A stretch of DNA of 64,000 nucleotides. Origin: Icerya purchasi. Taxonomy: Eukaryota; Arthropoda; Insecta; Hemiptera; Monophlebidae. This document shows positions 45,955-57,939 of this stretch, one piece after another. Where the stretch lies: NCBI GenBank assembly GCA_039619475.1, contig CM077115.1, positions 508,916,815 through 508,980,814 of the forward strand, read 5' to 3'. The notes beneath the pieces are model-generated. The model was not told the DNA's origin and ran no database searches. It was given only the letters and a program-made list of their open reading frames with translations. Each line of letters starts with the position of its first letter. The stretch's first letter is position 1. The position numbers were made by a program, and so were the translations under genes.

Positions 45955-48575
45955 CGACTCCCTCTCTTGTTCCTTTCCGCCTTTTCCTCTTTTCTCGCTA
46001 TTGCGTTTTTTATCTCGTTGGACTATGGGAATGGTTTAATGGTTATTTTCTCGTTTTCTTTCTCATCTTCCTTTCTTCGTTGGCTTGGTGTGTTTGTTCT
46101 ACTTTTCCATGTTCTTCTTTTTCTTCCAACTTCCGCCTATCGAAAAATTCATTATGTCCGCCCAGCTTAAGGTGCTACAATGGAACTTCCGGAGCATTAA
46201 GGCCATCAGAAATACCTTAAAATGTCTGTTGGATGAACATAATATTAGTAGTAACACGATTCTTTCTGAAACCTAGTTATTAAGCTCTTCCGAGATCAAT
46301 TTTAATGGGTTCTCTCTGATCTGTTTCAATCATAGCGATGGCTACAATGGTTCAGCTATTTTATTAAGGAATGATGCTCAGTTTTAAGCCCATGCATCTC
46401 AACCCTTCCTCCTAACCCTCCTTATCGCAGTTTAGTGCACACCTCTATTCCTAACTATTCTTCCAGGTCCTTTCATTTCATTTCTGTTTACATTCCTCTG
46501 ACTTTCGATTTGCCTGATTTCTCTTTCCTAATTTTAATCAATTCCCTTTCGCCTCCTTTCCTCACAGATGGTGGTTGGAACGCCCAATCACCTTTGTGGA
46601 GTTATTCCAATTACAATAGTAATGACACACACAATCTTAGAGAATTTCATCCTTCAGAATAATTTATTCTTTTTCAATGATGGTTCTCCGACGTGCATCA
46701 GAAGTCACTTCTCTCTTAGCTCTATTGATCTATCCCCCTTATCTTTCCTAATCTTGGTCTTAGTTGTTTTTATGGTGTACTTTAGACGGCACCTCTGGAA
46801 GTGATCACGTTCTTATTTTTATTTCAGCGAATGAAGTCTCCTCCTCTCCTTCTTCTACTCCTCCTAATACTCCAAATTCGGTTCTTTCTAAAGTTGATTG
46901 GCCTCTATTCCGTTCCTCCGTCGATTTCTCACTCTGTTCTATCCCTGCTATCTTGAATTACTTATTCCAGTATAAATTCTTTATTGATTCTATCTCTTCT
47001 GCCTTAACCTGTTCTTCTCCCCCGGTCCGTCGTTCATCTCATAAAAAAGTGAAATCATCTTTCACTTTGTGCTGGAATCAGGATTGTAAGGCTGCTTTTG
47101 ATCTCAGTATAACCGCTTTTAGAGATTTAGCCCAACGCTCAGCAACTATCCTTGTCATAAAAGAGCCAATGCTAGAGCCAGATTCATCTTCAAAACGGAA
47201 AAAAAATGCGTGAAAAAGCTTCCGTTCCTTCTTCTCTTGCTCTGCTCCTATTTCTCAGGTTTGGAAAATGGTCAAAGCTTTCAAGATTGACGAGTTTAAT
47301 TTCTTTCATTGGCTCCATTGTTCCTTGTTACGTTCCTAACTTTAATAAATCACGTCGCATTTCGTCTTCTTCCACCTCTTCGCATTTTCTGATCACTCTT
47401 TTTACTTTAACGGAATTAGAAATATCTTTATACAATTCTCCAGATTCTGTTCCCGGAGTAGATGGTATTTCCTTTTCTATTTTCAAAAATCTTTCGGACT
47501 CTTCTCTTCGGTTCCTCTTAAACTTGTTTAACTCTTTTCTCCACTCTGGTTGTACTCCTTTATCTTGGAATACCTTCATCATTATCCCTATCCCTAAACC
47601 GAACTCTTCCTCACTTCGTCCAATTTCTCTTGCTTCTTGTGTCAGGTAGCTTTTCGAAAACTTAATCAACAGACGTCTTGTTTGGTAGCTCGAACATTAT
47701 AACTTATTGCCAGGTAATATGTTTGGTTTCCGCTCTGGTCACGGCCCTCCTGATTGTATTAGCGCATTCCTGGCGGAGTTTACGAGTAATTCATCGACAA
47801 AAAAATTCTTTTTGCTTCCTTTCTTGATATCTCAGCAGTCTTCGAAAATGTCCATCACCCGACTCTTTTTGATTTGATGCTTTCCTTAAACATTCCGGCT
47901 CATTTTTCTATCCTTATTATTAACCTTTTCCTCTGCCGAACGGTCACTCCTTCGTTCCCCTTCAGGATGCCACTAGACTAATCTTTCGTGGATTACCGCA
48001 AGGCTCCTGCCTCAGTCCAACTTTGTTCAATATCTATTTCATCAAAATTGCTTCTTTGTCTCTGAGTTCCTCTTCTCTCTTCTTTGCTAACGACATCCTT
48101 ACTTCTGTAAAAGCTCGATCAAGTCTAATATACATATGTACATGAGTTGAAGCCCTAAAATCTACACTCCTATCCCAGCTCTGGACGCTGAATCTTACAT
48201 TCCTCCTCTTTTTCTTCAACGTTCCTTCTTGGGTTATCGTTTCCTCATCAAAGCTTATTTCCTCTTGCTCTTTTATTCCTTCTTATTTCTTCATCTTGCA
48301 GAACTGGAGTTTTACTGCTAACAAAATTCCTATTCTATCTTTTATCGCTGGTCGTCATGTTTTCTCTGTATATCCATACTTACGATAAACTCCCTTATTT
48401 CTCCTTCAATTTTTTTCTTTTCTTCATCCTATTAACTGATTTTATTCTCCTATTCCTCCTAAACCTGTCATTCATAATGTTGTTAGATCAGAATTTTTAC
48501 TGAATCTAAGCTCTTCTTTCCTTAACCATTTTTTGATTTTCACTGATAGCTCCAAGGGACCCAATGGTGAATTTG
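45955..48575 (+). mobile_element. Family A element with long ORF2, 3'-truncated
   Basis: The only family A copy here that retains the start of ORF2. A pyrimidine-rich leader (45955-46153) precedes the ORF2 remnant described separately. The copy stops inside RNase H near 48575 and has no 3' UTR or tail. Family F linker sequence begins about 300 bp downstream. There is also an internal deletion between the RT catalytic core and the connection region (about 48095-48150). Confidence 0.78.
46154..48575 (+). pseudogene. Family A ORF2: endonuclease, RT, start of RNase H
   Basis: ATG at 46154 opens MSAQLKVLQWNFRSIK, the usual QWN start of an APE-type endonuclease, then ILSET (metal-binding Glu), a WNAQSPLWSY segment replacing the GDFNA motif, and SGSDHVLIF (SDH catalytic motif, near 46800). 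RT follows: PGVDGISFSIFKNL (47450), a decayed NMFGFRSGHG, a shifted motif A, motif B RGLPQGSCLSPTLFN (47990), and FAND in place of FADD. The connection region and the first RNase H motif (FTDSSKG) end it. Many frameshifts and stops make it inactive. Such proteins nick DNA and prime reverse transcription at the target. Confidence 0.85.
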
Positions 48576-49800
48576 TCCTGCGAACTATCTATCTGCCAGC
48601 TGCTTTTGACACAAATGTTCGCGCACTAGTTTTCTTACACAGCAGCTTAATAAAGGTTGCAGAATAAGATAATTAATTATAACTGGAAGGAGGTAAGTAT
48701 CTCCACAACTGCAGGAAATATGTATGAGTAGATACATTCAGTTTTCAAGGGCTTTTACAAAGAATGCAAATTGGAAGTACGAGAGAGTAAAAATATGACT
48801 CTAAATGTAGTCCTAAAAATGAATGGATGAGTCAAAAAATAATCAATTATATGAAAATCGGAGATCAGTACAACACTTAAGGAAATAGAACCAATATTAA
48901 ATACGAAAACTTATTTAGAAAATGTCGAAATATAGAGTTATACAACTGAAATAAGGAATGCGAAACACAAAAGTTTTATCAAAGTCAAATAGTGAAGGCG
49001 AATAATGATAGTGAAAAAGTGTGGAATGTAATTAACAATATCGTTAATAAAATAAAAAAAAACAACAATAGATGATTTCATTATAAAACATTTTGGGAAT
49101 ACTGCAATAGTAGCTGATCAATTTAGTGACTACTTTATACGTTCGGTGGAACAACATAGACACACAAATGTAACATTCGGTTATTGAATAAGAATTCTGA
49201 TAATTTCATTTTGTCTTCCTTTTATATTCCACCTGCAAATAAATCTCAAATAGAAATAATAATTAACGATTTAAAAGTTTATAAAGAACCTGGATGGGAT
49301 GAAATTAGGGTTCAGGATATTGAACATAACTCAAATATCTTTTACAGGGCTATCGATGGGGAACCAGTTTTTAATTACATTTATTGACCTATGCAAAGCG
49401 TTTGATGTAGTTGACCATGAATTATTGATCAAAGACCTAGAAAATCTGGGCATTAAAAATAATCAACTTAAGTGGTTTTAGAATTATATAACAAATAGGA
49501 AAAATATGGTTAAAATCGCAGGGAATAAAAGTAATGAAAAAACTATTCAATACGGCGTAGGACAATTGGCCCCTCTCCTTTTTCTTATTTATACCAACAC
49601 GTTACACAAGCATATTAAAAATGCAAAGGTTTACGTCTTTGCTGATAATATTGCTCTTTATTAATGGAGCACAAAAATTTAGAGATCGCAGAAAAGTTTG
49701 TACAAGAGAATGCAGATAATTTGAGTAAATGGGCACATGATAGGATATTATTTATACTCGTAAATAAAAACAAATCAAAAGTATTATACATTCGGAACAA

Positions 49801-51030
49801 TTTTTTTTTTTTTTTTTTTTTTTTTTTGGGCTTGGCCGACTAAGGGCAGCTACCCAGGACAAATGGAGTAGATTAAAGATTAAATTTTAATCCGGTCAGA
49901 GATCGATGACAGAAAAGAGACAAGAATAGGAACCACATTGGATGACGGCAAAGCTAAGATATAGGAAGCACTATATGGAGTAGGATAATTCAGCTTTAAC
50001 AGCTGAACGTATAGGATATTACGCTCGGAGGAAAGACTGGCACATTCAAACAGCACGTGGTCAGGATCACAAACAAAGGAACAGTCGCCAGAGTGCAAAG
50101 GACAATAAGGGGATGGGAAAAGAGCAAAACGATGCCGAGAGGATGGGAGCAAAGTATGATTGAACCGCAGACGGCAGATGGTAATGATGGAAAAACGTTT
50201 AAGAGTAGGAAAATGATAGAACCAAGAACAAGAAGGAGGACTAGGCTGAATAAAAAGGTAAAATGAGTTAGGATTGGAAAAGGAGCAAGGATACACATCC
50301 GACCAAAGTCTGACATGCATTCTTTTGGAGAGGGGAAGTATGTTGTGACCAGGAATCTTTTTAACAAAATGTGGAGAGTGCAACGCTAAGCGTGCTAAGG
50401 AGTCCACCGTCTCGTTACCATCAATACCCGCATGACTTGGAATCCAAAGCAGGTCGATGGAAATGGAATGGGAAAGGGAAAGACTATAGATGAGAGAACG
50501 TATACGAAAAACAATAAAATCGAGGGAATATGAGGGAAAGGGAGAGGATATAGCCTGAAGAGCACTTTTGGAGTCTGATATAATTAAGTATCTATCAGAA
50601 GAACGAGTTGAGGAAATAAATATAATGGCTCGAAGAATGGCATAAAGTTCTGCGGAAAAGATGGAGCAAAAAGCCGGGAGCCTGAAGGATTGAGCGGAAT
50701 TATTGGCTGGAGAGAAAAAGGCAGCAGCTACTCCTCCTGAACTCTTGGAACCATCAGTAAATATTAAGGAATGAAAAGGAAACGAGGAATTAATAAGAAA
50801 ATTAAATTCTTGATTGACAACTGCGGAGCCAGAAGTTTTGGATGATGAAGGAAGAGAAAAGAGTTTTGGAGGGTGAAAAAACACGAAGAAGTTAAAAATA
50901 AAATAAGGAAGTTTACTGTGGGAAATAGTATAGGAGGAGAATTTGTCTAAACGATGAGAAATAAGGGCTAAGATAGGACATTTATTAGGAGAGAAGCGCC
51001 AATTATGAAAGATAGAGAGGTATATGTGAG
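49801..51030 (-). mobile_element. Family A copy inserted antisense in family F
   Basis: Poly-T at 49801-49827 is the tail. The minus strand reads 3' UTR, then the 334-codon ORF described separately, then connection sequence with FHNWRFSPNK at about 51000. The 5' break lies between 51000 and 51060. It separates two parts of the family F RT, so it is younger than that element. No clear TSD was seen. Its tail matches the 176-bp copy at 43344, making these one subfamily. Confidence 0.85.
49880..50884 (-). pseudogene. Family A RNase H and C-terminus, open for 334 codons
   Basis: The best-preserved family A domain here. RNase H removes the RNA strand of RNA-DNA hybrids during reverse transcription. 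All expected acidic positions are present: FTDGSK (Asp44), FSAEL (Glu79), ISDSKSAL (Asp104), and PSHAGIDGNETVDSLA (His151, Asp161). After it come the KKIPGHNILPLSK block and the Cys/His tail CPLHSGDCSFVCDPDHVLFEC, ending SDRIKI. Upstream coding continues without a Met towards 51000, so the listed Met is internal. With no endonuclease or RT it is a dead fragment, but the intact domain suggests a fairly recent insertion. Confidence 0.85.
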
Positions 51031-51234
51031 ACGAATCTTAGAAAATGAGATGGAAAGTCTTTTTACAAGGAAACTGTATCCTAAATGTGATCGTCGGATA
51101 AACAACAAACATAAGATACGTGACCCGCGGATTGTCCTTCATAATAACGATTGCCTTCATGAGCTTCGTGTAAATATTTATACCCATCCATGTTTTTGTG
51201 CACCGTTAGAAAACGTAAATGGCTCTAAATATCT

Positions 51235-51236
<2 letters not shown>

Positions 51237-51286
<50 letters not shown>

Positions 51287-51298
51287 ATATATATATAG
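51237..51298 (+). repeat. TA microsatellite within family F thumb
   Basis: A TA array interrupted near its end by GTGTA. It follows the codons of KYLGIYI and has replaced the expected next residues, so it expanded inside the coding sequence from a short TATA run. Confidence 0.95.
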
Positions 51299-51500
51299 AT
51301 AAATTCTTTAACTGGAAAAAACACATTCAAAGTTTAAACTCGAAAATAAGACAAACAATTCCAGCTTTATATAAAATAAAGCAGGTACTATCGAACACTA
51401 TGTATATACTATAATTCAATAATAATGTCTAGAATATTATATGGAATTCAAATATATGGCGAGGCTAAGAAAACAGAAATAAACAAAATAAATAAAATAC

Positions 51501-53064
51501 CAATGGAAATAAAATTGACAAAACTCCAGTGGAAGTCTGGAGAACAGAAAAGATACCACAGGAATGGAAATGTGCATTAATACCACCCGCTTCATAAGAA
51601 ACATGATAAGCCAGAGGTTAACAATCATAGAGAAATATCTCTATTATCGGTAGTATATAAAATCCTTGCAAGGGTGTTATTAAATCGAATAGAAAGTAAA
51701 ATAGAAATGGAACTAGGAGAATACCAAGCAGGCTTCACAAAACATCGATCGTGCACGGAACAAATACTTAACTTAAAATTAATAATAAGGGATAGATAAG
51801 AAACAAACCATATGTTATAGTATTTGTAGACTTTAAAAAAGCGTATGACTCCGTCGATCGAGAAAGTTTAATGGAAATATTAAAAGAATTTGGTATAGAT
51901 AATAAATCAACAAAATTAATACAACAAACACTATTAGGCACTAAAGTTAACATAAAATTTATGGGACAAATCTCCGAAGCTTTTGAAATAAAAACGGGCG
52001 TACGCCAAGGAGATGGACTTTCCCCAATCCTGTTCAATTGTGTCCTAGAACAGATTATAAGAGAGTGGGAAAAATTACTGGAAACAGAAAATATAAGTAA
52101 ACAGATACGCCTGGGATACAAGAAGGAAAATCTAGCCATTAATTGTTTAGCTTTTGCAGATGACTTGGCAATTTTCTCACAGGATGTAACCTCAGCAATA
52201 AAGCAGATTAACCTTTTAAAAGAAGTAGCAAAAATAACTGGTTTTCAGATTTCCTTCGAGAAAACAGAATATATGACACAAACGTTAGAACCTCATCCCG
52301 ATATATATGTACAAAATATGGAAAAATCAAAAAAGTTAAAAATTGTAGATACCCTAAGTATGGTTATTCAGCAAAATGGATTGGATGGGGAAGCACTGAA
52401 AATAAGGCCAAGAAAAATGGAAGCGGCTTTCCAATTAACAAGAAATATATAGAACAAAAAATCAATGTCGATAAATACCAAGATAAGACACTACAACACT
52501 GTGTCATCAAACTGGACTGCCTATATGCAGCTGAGTGCTTACAGCTAAATAATATAGGAAAAATTAAAATATTGGAAAAAAAGGAAAGGAAGATCATAAG
52601 AAAAATCCTTGGTTCTCAAAAAATAGGAGAAACATTCAGGGGAACAGGTCAAATGAGGAAATATATAAGAAAGTAGAAAAACTATCCGACATAATGAGGA
52701 AAAGAAGGTTGGCATTTTATGCGCATATCCAGAGAATGGATGATACCCGGTTAACTAAAAGAATCTTTCAACATTTTGATAGATTGAAGTACAGGCCGAG
52801 GTGGTTCTCGAACACGAAAAAAGATCTTAATGAAGCGCAAATAGAGATATCAACTATTGAAAACAGAACAGAATTTAGGAAGAAAAAATTAAAGAACTCA
52901 ATGGCTTTAATAAAATCAAAAAGAAGAGAATAGGGCAGAAATGGACAGATGATCGGAAGAAAAAGCACAGTGAAATAATGAAGAAATACTGGGAAGAACG
53001 AAAAAGGAAAAGTTTGCTGTTTTCACGCGGTCCATAGGTGGCCAAATTCGAAGAGAAGAAGAAG
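51501..53064 (+). mobile_element. RTE-like element inserted in family F (family H, copy 4)
   Basis: The longest RTE-like copy: RT from before motif 1 (KIPQEWKCALI) to the C-terminal module (RRLAFYAHIQRMD, then a Lys-rich end) and a GAAGAAGAAG tail. AAAATAC lies at 51494-51500 and again at 53065-53071, a 7-bp TSD, and the family F reading resumes directly after it. It is 5'-truncated, lacking the endonuclease, and in the same direction as its host element. Confidence 0.85.
51530..52940 (+). pseudogene. RTE-like reverse transcriptase, core open
   Basis: Segments: PEVNNHREISLLSVVYKILA, GEYQAGFTKHRSCTEQI, a stop near 51797, then a continuous stretch to 52452 with motif A VFVDFKKAYDSVDRESL, motif B GVRQGDGLSPILFN and motif C LAFADDLAIF (residues 95-98 counted from the Met at 51871). 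All catalytic Asp residues of the palm are kept. After 52452 there are frame changes, then MRKRRLAFYAHIQRMDD in the C-terminal module. With no endonuclease and broken ends it cannot be a working element, but the palm is the best-preserved RT in the window. Confidence 0.85.
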
Positions 53065-53839
53065 AAAATACAGAAGAGGTGTTTGAAACTTACACTATAT
53101 CCTACTGGAAGCAAAACGACTCTGGATCAATTATGTGTGGAAGGAAAACGATGAAATGTCCCCCAAGATATACTATTTATATTATAGATTACTAGAATTT
53201 AATGTTAAAAATATAAAATTACCATCCAGGGAAAAAATTCGGGTAACAAGAAGAAACCAAAGTAATACATGTTACATTTATCCCCGCGGTGTAAATCTAC
53301 GAATTGATAACACTGATGAATCAGTTTTAATTAATTTAAATAAGTACAATCCGTAATCATATACTAGAGGGGAAAAGAAGTTGGTGTGTGGAAAAAGGAG
53401 GTGCAAGAATGGCTGAAGGAATGATGCAAAGATTGAAGATCAAGTTACTATATCTCGTTACTCTTTAATGCTTCTTTATTTATGGATTTTGGTTTTGACT
53501 TTATCGTGTCCTTCCTGGTTTTTAAGTTCTCTCAGAGGATCATGTTTTTCGATCTGGGAATATTAAGCTGTCTGCATGTACCGGTGTACGGATGCATATT
53601 ACGCGATATGTTATGTATTGTCATATGTATATACTCTTAATTAAATATTATGTTAGGTTTATTAATATTGTTATTTATGGAATAAGTTAAAATAGTTGTA
53701 ATGTTTTGTAATTTGTATCTTTGTTTAATAAACGTTCATAAGAGTGTTGGGCACTCACACAACGGGCATTTTTGCCCTATGAGACCCACAGCTTATTTTT
53801 AAAATAAAAAAAAAATCAATGAAAAAAATATCGTCTTAT

Positions 53840-54985
53840 TTTTTTTTTTTTTTTTTTTTTTGAAATTTTCGCCCCGAGCAAATAAAGAGCCGAGGTATGT
53901 GGCTAATGCGAAACAAAAAAGATTAGGAAGAAAAAAATACGCGATAAACCTTGCGTATAAGGACAGAAGAAGCAAAACAAAAGAAGATTTTCGAAAATAT
54001 ACTCGATACTGAAACGATTGGCCGTCTGTACGTTAGGCGGAATGCCTTGGTTAGCCGTTGAGCTTTAGCGGAAGGGTAGGGTTTCGAAAAGAAATGAGTG
54101 CCGCATATATGAAAGCTGCATCCGGTGCTTTTCCATCAGGCTGCTAGGTAGATAGACGACGGGCGATGATGAGACTAACTTTTCCTCTGGCTCGGCGTCG
54201 CTTATCAGTAGGTGCTAGAACGCGAAGCCTTCTCCGCGGCTCGAGTAAAACTGTTCCATTCAGACACTTTTAATGTTCTTTCATCGAAGCAAAAGTACAA
54301 TACGTTTTCTTTTTTTACTCTTCCTCAACGGTATACCTGCAGCCGACATCCTCTACATTCCGCTATGGCTCAATCTTTCTTTCCTTCGTCTCAGCGCTCC
54401 GGAGATACATTTCTTATTGCTTTTTTTTGCCTAGTCGTTCTTTCCGCTCTATATGTCTTCTTCTTCTTCTCGCCGATAACGAAGGTAAGCCTTTCCGGTT
54501 CATTTTTCAATGCTGCTCAGTCTGTTACTATCGTTTCCCGCCTTTGCGACGATAAAATTTGTTTACACTTATTCGCTCTGTGGCAACTTTAAATGGTTCG
54601 GTTAGAATTATTAATAAAAAGTACCGTTCTACATATCGTCCCGTTTACCGACCGAAATTTACCTTAATGCTATATTTTCTACGATCGAATTCGGCTTTGA
54701 TTATTAAATTCCCTTTGGCACACCAGAAATTAGAAAGATTTTTAATCGAATGCTACCGGAAAAAGGATTATTACGCTACAAAACCAGCCAGCTGTTGTGA
54801 GAAATTTGATGATAATTGAGACGCACCACTTTTTGGAATGGACCGATTTCCATTTAAGCGGGCAGATAGGTTAAGTGTGCTTACGTTGACGTGAGATTTT
54901 GCGGGTTAATTGTATAGGGTTCGGTCTAGGTATATCCGTTCACTCTTTGTTAAAGTAAATTAGCGTGTATGCTTTTTTTTCGTTT
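53840..54985. other. Noncoding stretch starting with poly-T
   Basis: T run at 53839-53861, followed by sequence not matching the tails of families A, D or F. ORFs at 54212-54592 and 54559-54819 show no domain. No gene was recognised. Confidence 0.4.
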
Positions 54986-57787
54986 TTGCTTTTTTAGCCG
55001 CGTTATGTCTCGTAGTCGTCGTCTTGTTCTCTGGTGGTGTAGTGAAGTCGCCTTAGCAATACGAGACCGCAAGCGAGCGCTAAGAAAATACAAAGCAACG
55101 AAGTTAATCAGTGATTTAATTGAGTTTAAAAAGCTGCGTGCCAAAATACGGTTTATAATTAAGACGAAGAAGCGTGAATCCTGGAATTCTTTCGTTTCAT
55201 CCATCATCCAATCAACATCCAACCAAGCGACTTGGACTAAAATTAGGTCAATGAACGGCCTCAACCGAGCAAACCCTGCAATCACCTTAATCCATAATAA
55301 CGTGGTCATATCTGACCCACGCGGTGTGGCGGATGCCTTCGCTCAACATTACCAAAAAGAATTCTCTTCCCTTGCCTACTCACCCGAGTTCACCGCGGAA
55401 AAAGTCGTTTGTGAACAACAAGACCCAATCTTGCCCCAACAGTCCTCAGAAGCTTATAATACCAATTTTACTATGTCTGAGTTAAACTTCCAAATTAAAT
55501 ACCATACCCTTAACAGTGGATTCCGTCCACCCATACATGGTTAAATACCTACCATCACAAGCTAAAGAGTTTTTCCTAAAAATCTATAATCAGATATGGT
55601 CATCCGGTAATATCCCTCAATCCTGGAAAATGGCGTATGTTATTCCCATCTTAAAACTAAATAGAGACCCATTTTGTCCTGAAAGTTATCGACCAATCGC
55701 TTTACTAAGTGTCCTATTTAAAATAATGGAGAAGATGGTAAACAGGCGCCTCCTGTATGTCCTCGAACAAAATAATGTCTTTTCCCCGATTCAAGCCGGA
55801 TGGCGAAGAGGGAGATCAACAGACGATCACTTGATAAGCCTGCAACTGCAAATACTATCAGGCTTCCACCGCCACCAGCACACGATAGCAGTCTTTTTCA
55901 ATTTGGAAAAAGCGTTCGATCGCGTGTGGCTGCATGGATTATTACAAAAGCTCAAAACGGCCGGAATAAGTGGCCGAATGGGCAGATATATAACTAGATT
56001 TTTAAGCAACCGAACGATCCGGGTTAAGATCGCTTCATCAATAACAGCACCCATTACAACTGAGAATGGTGTGCCACCAGGCTTTGCCCTCAGTGCTACC
56101 TTATTTATGATTTACATCAACGGCGTAGCAAATTGCATCTCGCCGCCCATTTCCGCCCGGCTGTTTATCGATGATCTAAACATATCCGTATCGTCTCATC
56201 ATCTTTCTAACGCTTAGTCAATCCTCCAGAAAGCGATAAACAAAATTCAGAGCTGGTCTGAAATTAACGGACTAGCCATCTCAAGTAAAACAGTGTGTAT
56301 CCATTTTTACAGGAGGCGCCGTGTACCTTCAAGCTTATTCCTAAAATTAAATAATCATCCTATTTCTCAAAAAACGACGGTGAAATTTCTTGGGTTATCT
56401 TTCGACTTCAGGCTTACGTGGAAGCCTCATATTTCTGAATTAAAACTGAGATGCACCAAAGCTATTCCTATTCTGAAATATCTGGCAAGTTCCAGATGCA
56501 ACATCAATCCTAAATTCCTCCGTAACATATATAGATCGCTTATCTTATCAAAAATCAACTACGGGGTACTCTTCTGCAAGTAAATCATTACAGAAGTCTC
56601 TCGATCCCGTGTACCATACCGCTCTGAGTACTATCTTGGGGGTGCATCGAACATCTCCGGCAGCCAGTATGTGCGCTCTAACTGGCTCCCCCCCCTCTCT
56701 TACTACCGAAACTATTTCACACTACGAAATACGTACCATTATCTCAACTACATACAAAACTTAGCTTTTCACTTAGATAAATGTCCTCTCAAGGCAAGTT
56801 TTTCAAGTGATCCCCTGATGGAGATAATGGCTGTCTTGCAAGGATACGGAATCACGTTCCTAGCAAAAAGACGAGCATCGATACCATCGTTGAAAGCGAA
56901 CCCAAGTACAAAAAATTTCAAGTATTCGGCAGAAATGGCGGCCAGAGCAATTAGCAAATACGTGGACCACCTAGTATATTACACAGATGGAGCTAAGGCA
57001 AAAGGCGAAGCAGGACTACTACCGGCATTCTGGGCTTTCGTGAGGCAGGGTATCTCACATCAAGCTAAACTTAACGATGCCTGTGATGCATTTAATGCAG
57101 AACTGCATGGAATTTCTTACTGAATCCAGAGCCATGGATTACAACAAATCTATAAAAGTTCTCATAGTTACCGATTCCCTACAGCCTTTATGCATGCTGG
57201 AAAACCAAAAATGCAGCAACCCGCTAATATTGAAAATACATTACCTCCTAAATCAGTTAATCCAAACGAACAGTCGGGTGACGTTCATATGGGTCCCTCG
57301 ACATATCGGGGTTCCTGGTAATGAGAAGGTCGATGTGGAAGCGCGCTCGGCGTCGTCCTCGCCAATGCCAGAGGACTTGGACCTACCATCCTCGATGATG
57401 CATATTTTTCTAAAGAAGTGCGAGAACCAATGGAAAACAGAATGGGCAGCTACGACAACGTTCTTAAAAAACATTAAGGCCACAGTCGTACCATAGTGGC
57501 CACCGGAGGGAATATCCCGGCATGATTTTAAAAGTCTTAGCCGCCTGTGAATTGGCCACGTCACTACGTCGCACGGTTATATAATTAGCAAATCTTCGCC
57601 TCCAACGACGTGCTTCTTCTGCGGCCAGGCTGGTATACCGACAGTTCCACACATTCTTCTCACGTGCCCAAAGTTTGCCACGTTCAAGACGCAATATAGC
57701 CAATAACTTACAGGATTGTCTGACAAATACTATAACTAACGTCACAATAGCCTTCGTTAGAACGAGTGGTTTGACTGAACACATATA
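54985..57787 (+). pseudogene. I-like ORF2: RT and RNase H, few breaks
   Basis: Linker IRDRKRALRKYKATK (55050-55110) leads to KIRSMNGLN and a first frame to 55544. A frameshift near 55530 moves to the 233-codon frame at 55516-56217, with SYRPIALLSVLFK, QAGWRRGRSTDDHLI, motif A FFNLEKAFDRVW (catalytic Asp replaced by Asn129), motif B GVPPGFALSATLF and motif C FIDD (residues 217-220). The thumb KFLGLSFDFRLTWKPHI follows in another frame. RNase H shows YYTDGAKAKG, DAFNAELHG, IVTDSLQPL and WVPRHIGVPGNEKVD, then a C-terminal CFFCGQAGI and HILLTC. Four or more frame breaks plus the damaged motif A mean it is inactive. Confidence 0.87.
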
Positions 57788-57870
57788 AGTTACTTCCATA
57801 TATGTGCTGTAACGACCTTAGTAGTTACAAACGGCGCATGTAAAAAAAAAACAAAACAACTATAAACATT
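54990..57870 (+). mobile_element. I-like non-LTR element (family C, copy 1), 5'-truncated
   Basis: Runs from the endonuclease-RT linker to the C-terminus and 3' UTR. The sequence near its 3' end (A-run, ACAAAAC at about 57840-57857, AACCCGGCATG) is shared with the copy ending near 40800. RNase H plus the zinc-like tail, and RT motifs such as SYRPIALLSVLFKIMEKM, point to the I group. The endonuclease and any ORF1 are missing. No TSD was found. A family A tail fragment starts just downstream. Confidence 0.83.
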
Positions 57871-57939
57871 AACCCGGCATGAATGAACTTTTTTTTCTTT
57901 TTTTTCTTTTGGAAGTTTTAATGTACCGATAAAGTGGTT

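Larger units (their letters stand above)
48880..53815 (+). mobile_element. Family F (CR1/jockey-like) element, split by two insertions
   Basis: Plus-strand pieces in order: endonuclease-RT linker (EIRNAKHKSF, VWNVINNIV; 48940-49060), RT start (FILSSFYIPPANKSQIE), an apparent deletion, motif A (FIDLCKAFDVVDHELLIKDL), decayed motif B, motif C as FADN, and a segment ending VNKNKSKVLYIR at 49797. A family A insertion follows. The thumb resumes (GSKYLGIYI, broken by a TA microsatellite, then SRILYGIQIYG) to 51500, an RTE-like insertion follows, and IQKRCLKLTLY resumes at 53066. The C-terminus ends SVLINLNKYNP at 53356, with a 460-bp 3' UTR and A-rich tail. It has no RNase H. The 5' limit is uncertain. 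Confidence 0.82.

Noticed and set aside
54212..54819. Two plus-strand ORFs as a gene upstream of the I-like element
   Set aside because: No motif, no link to the I-like ORF2, and composition typical of noncoding sequence.
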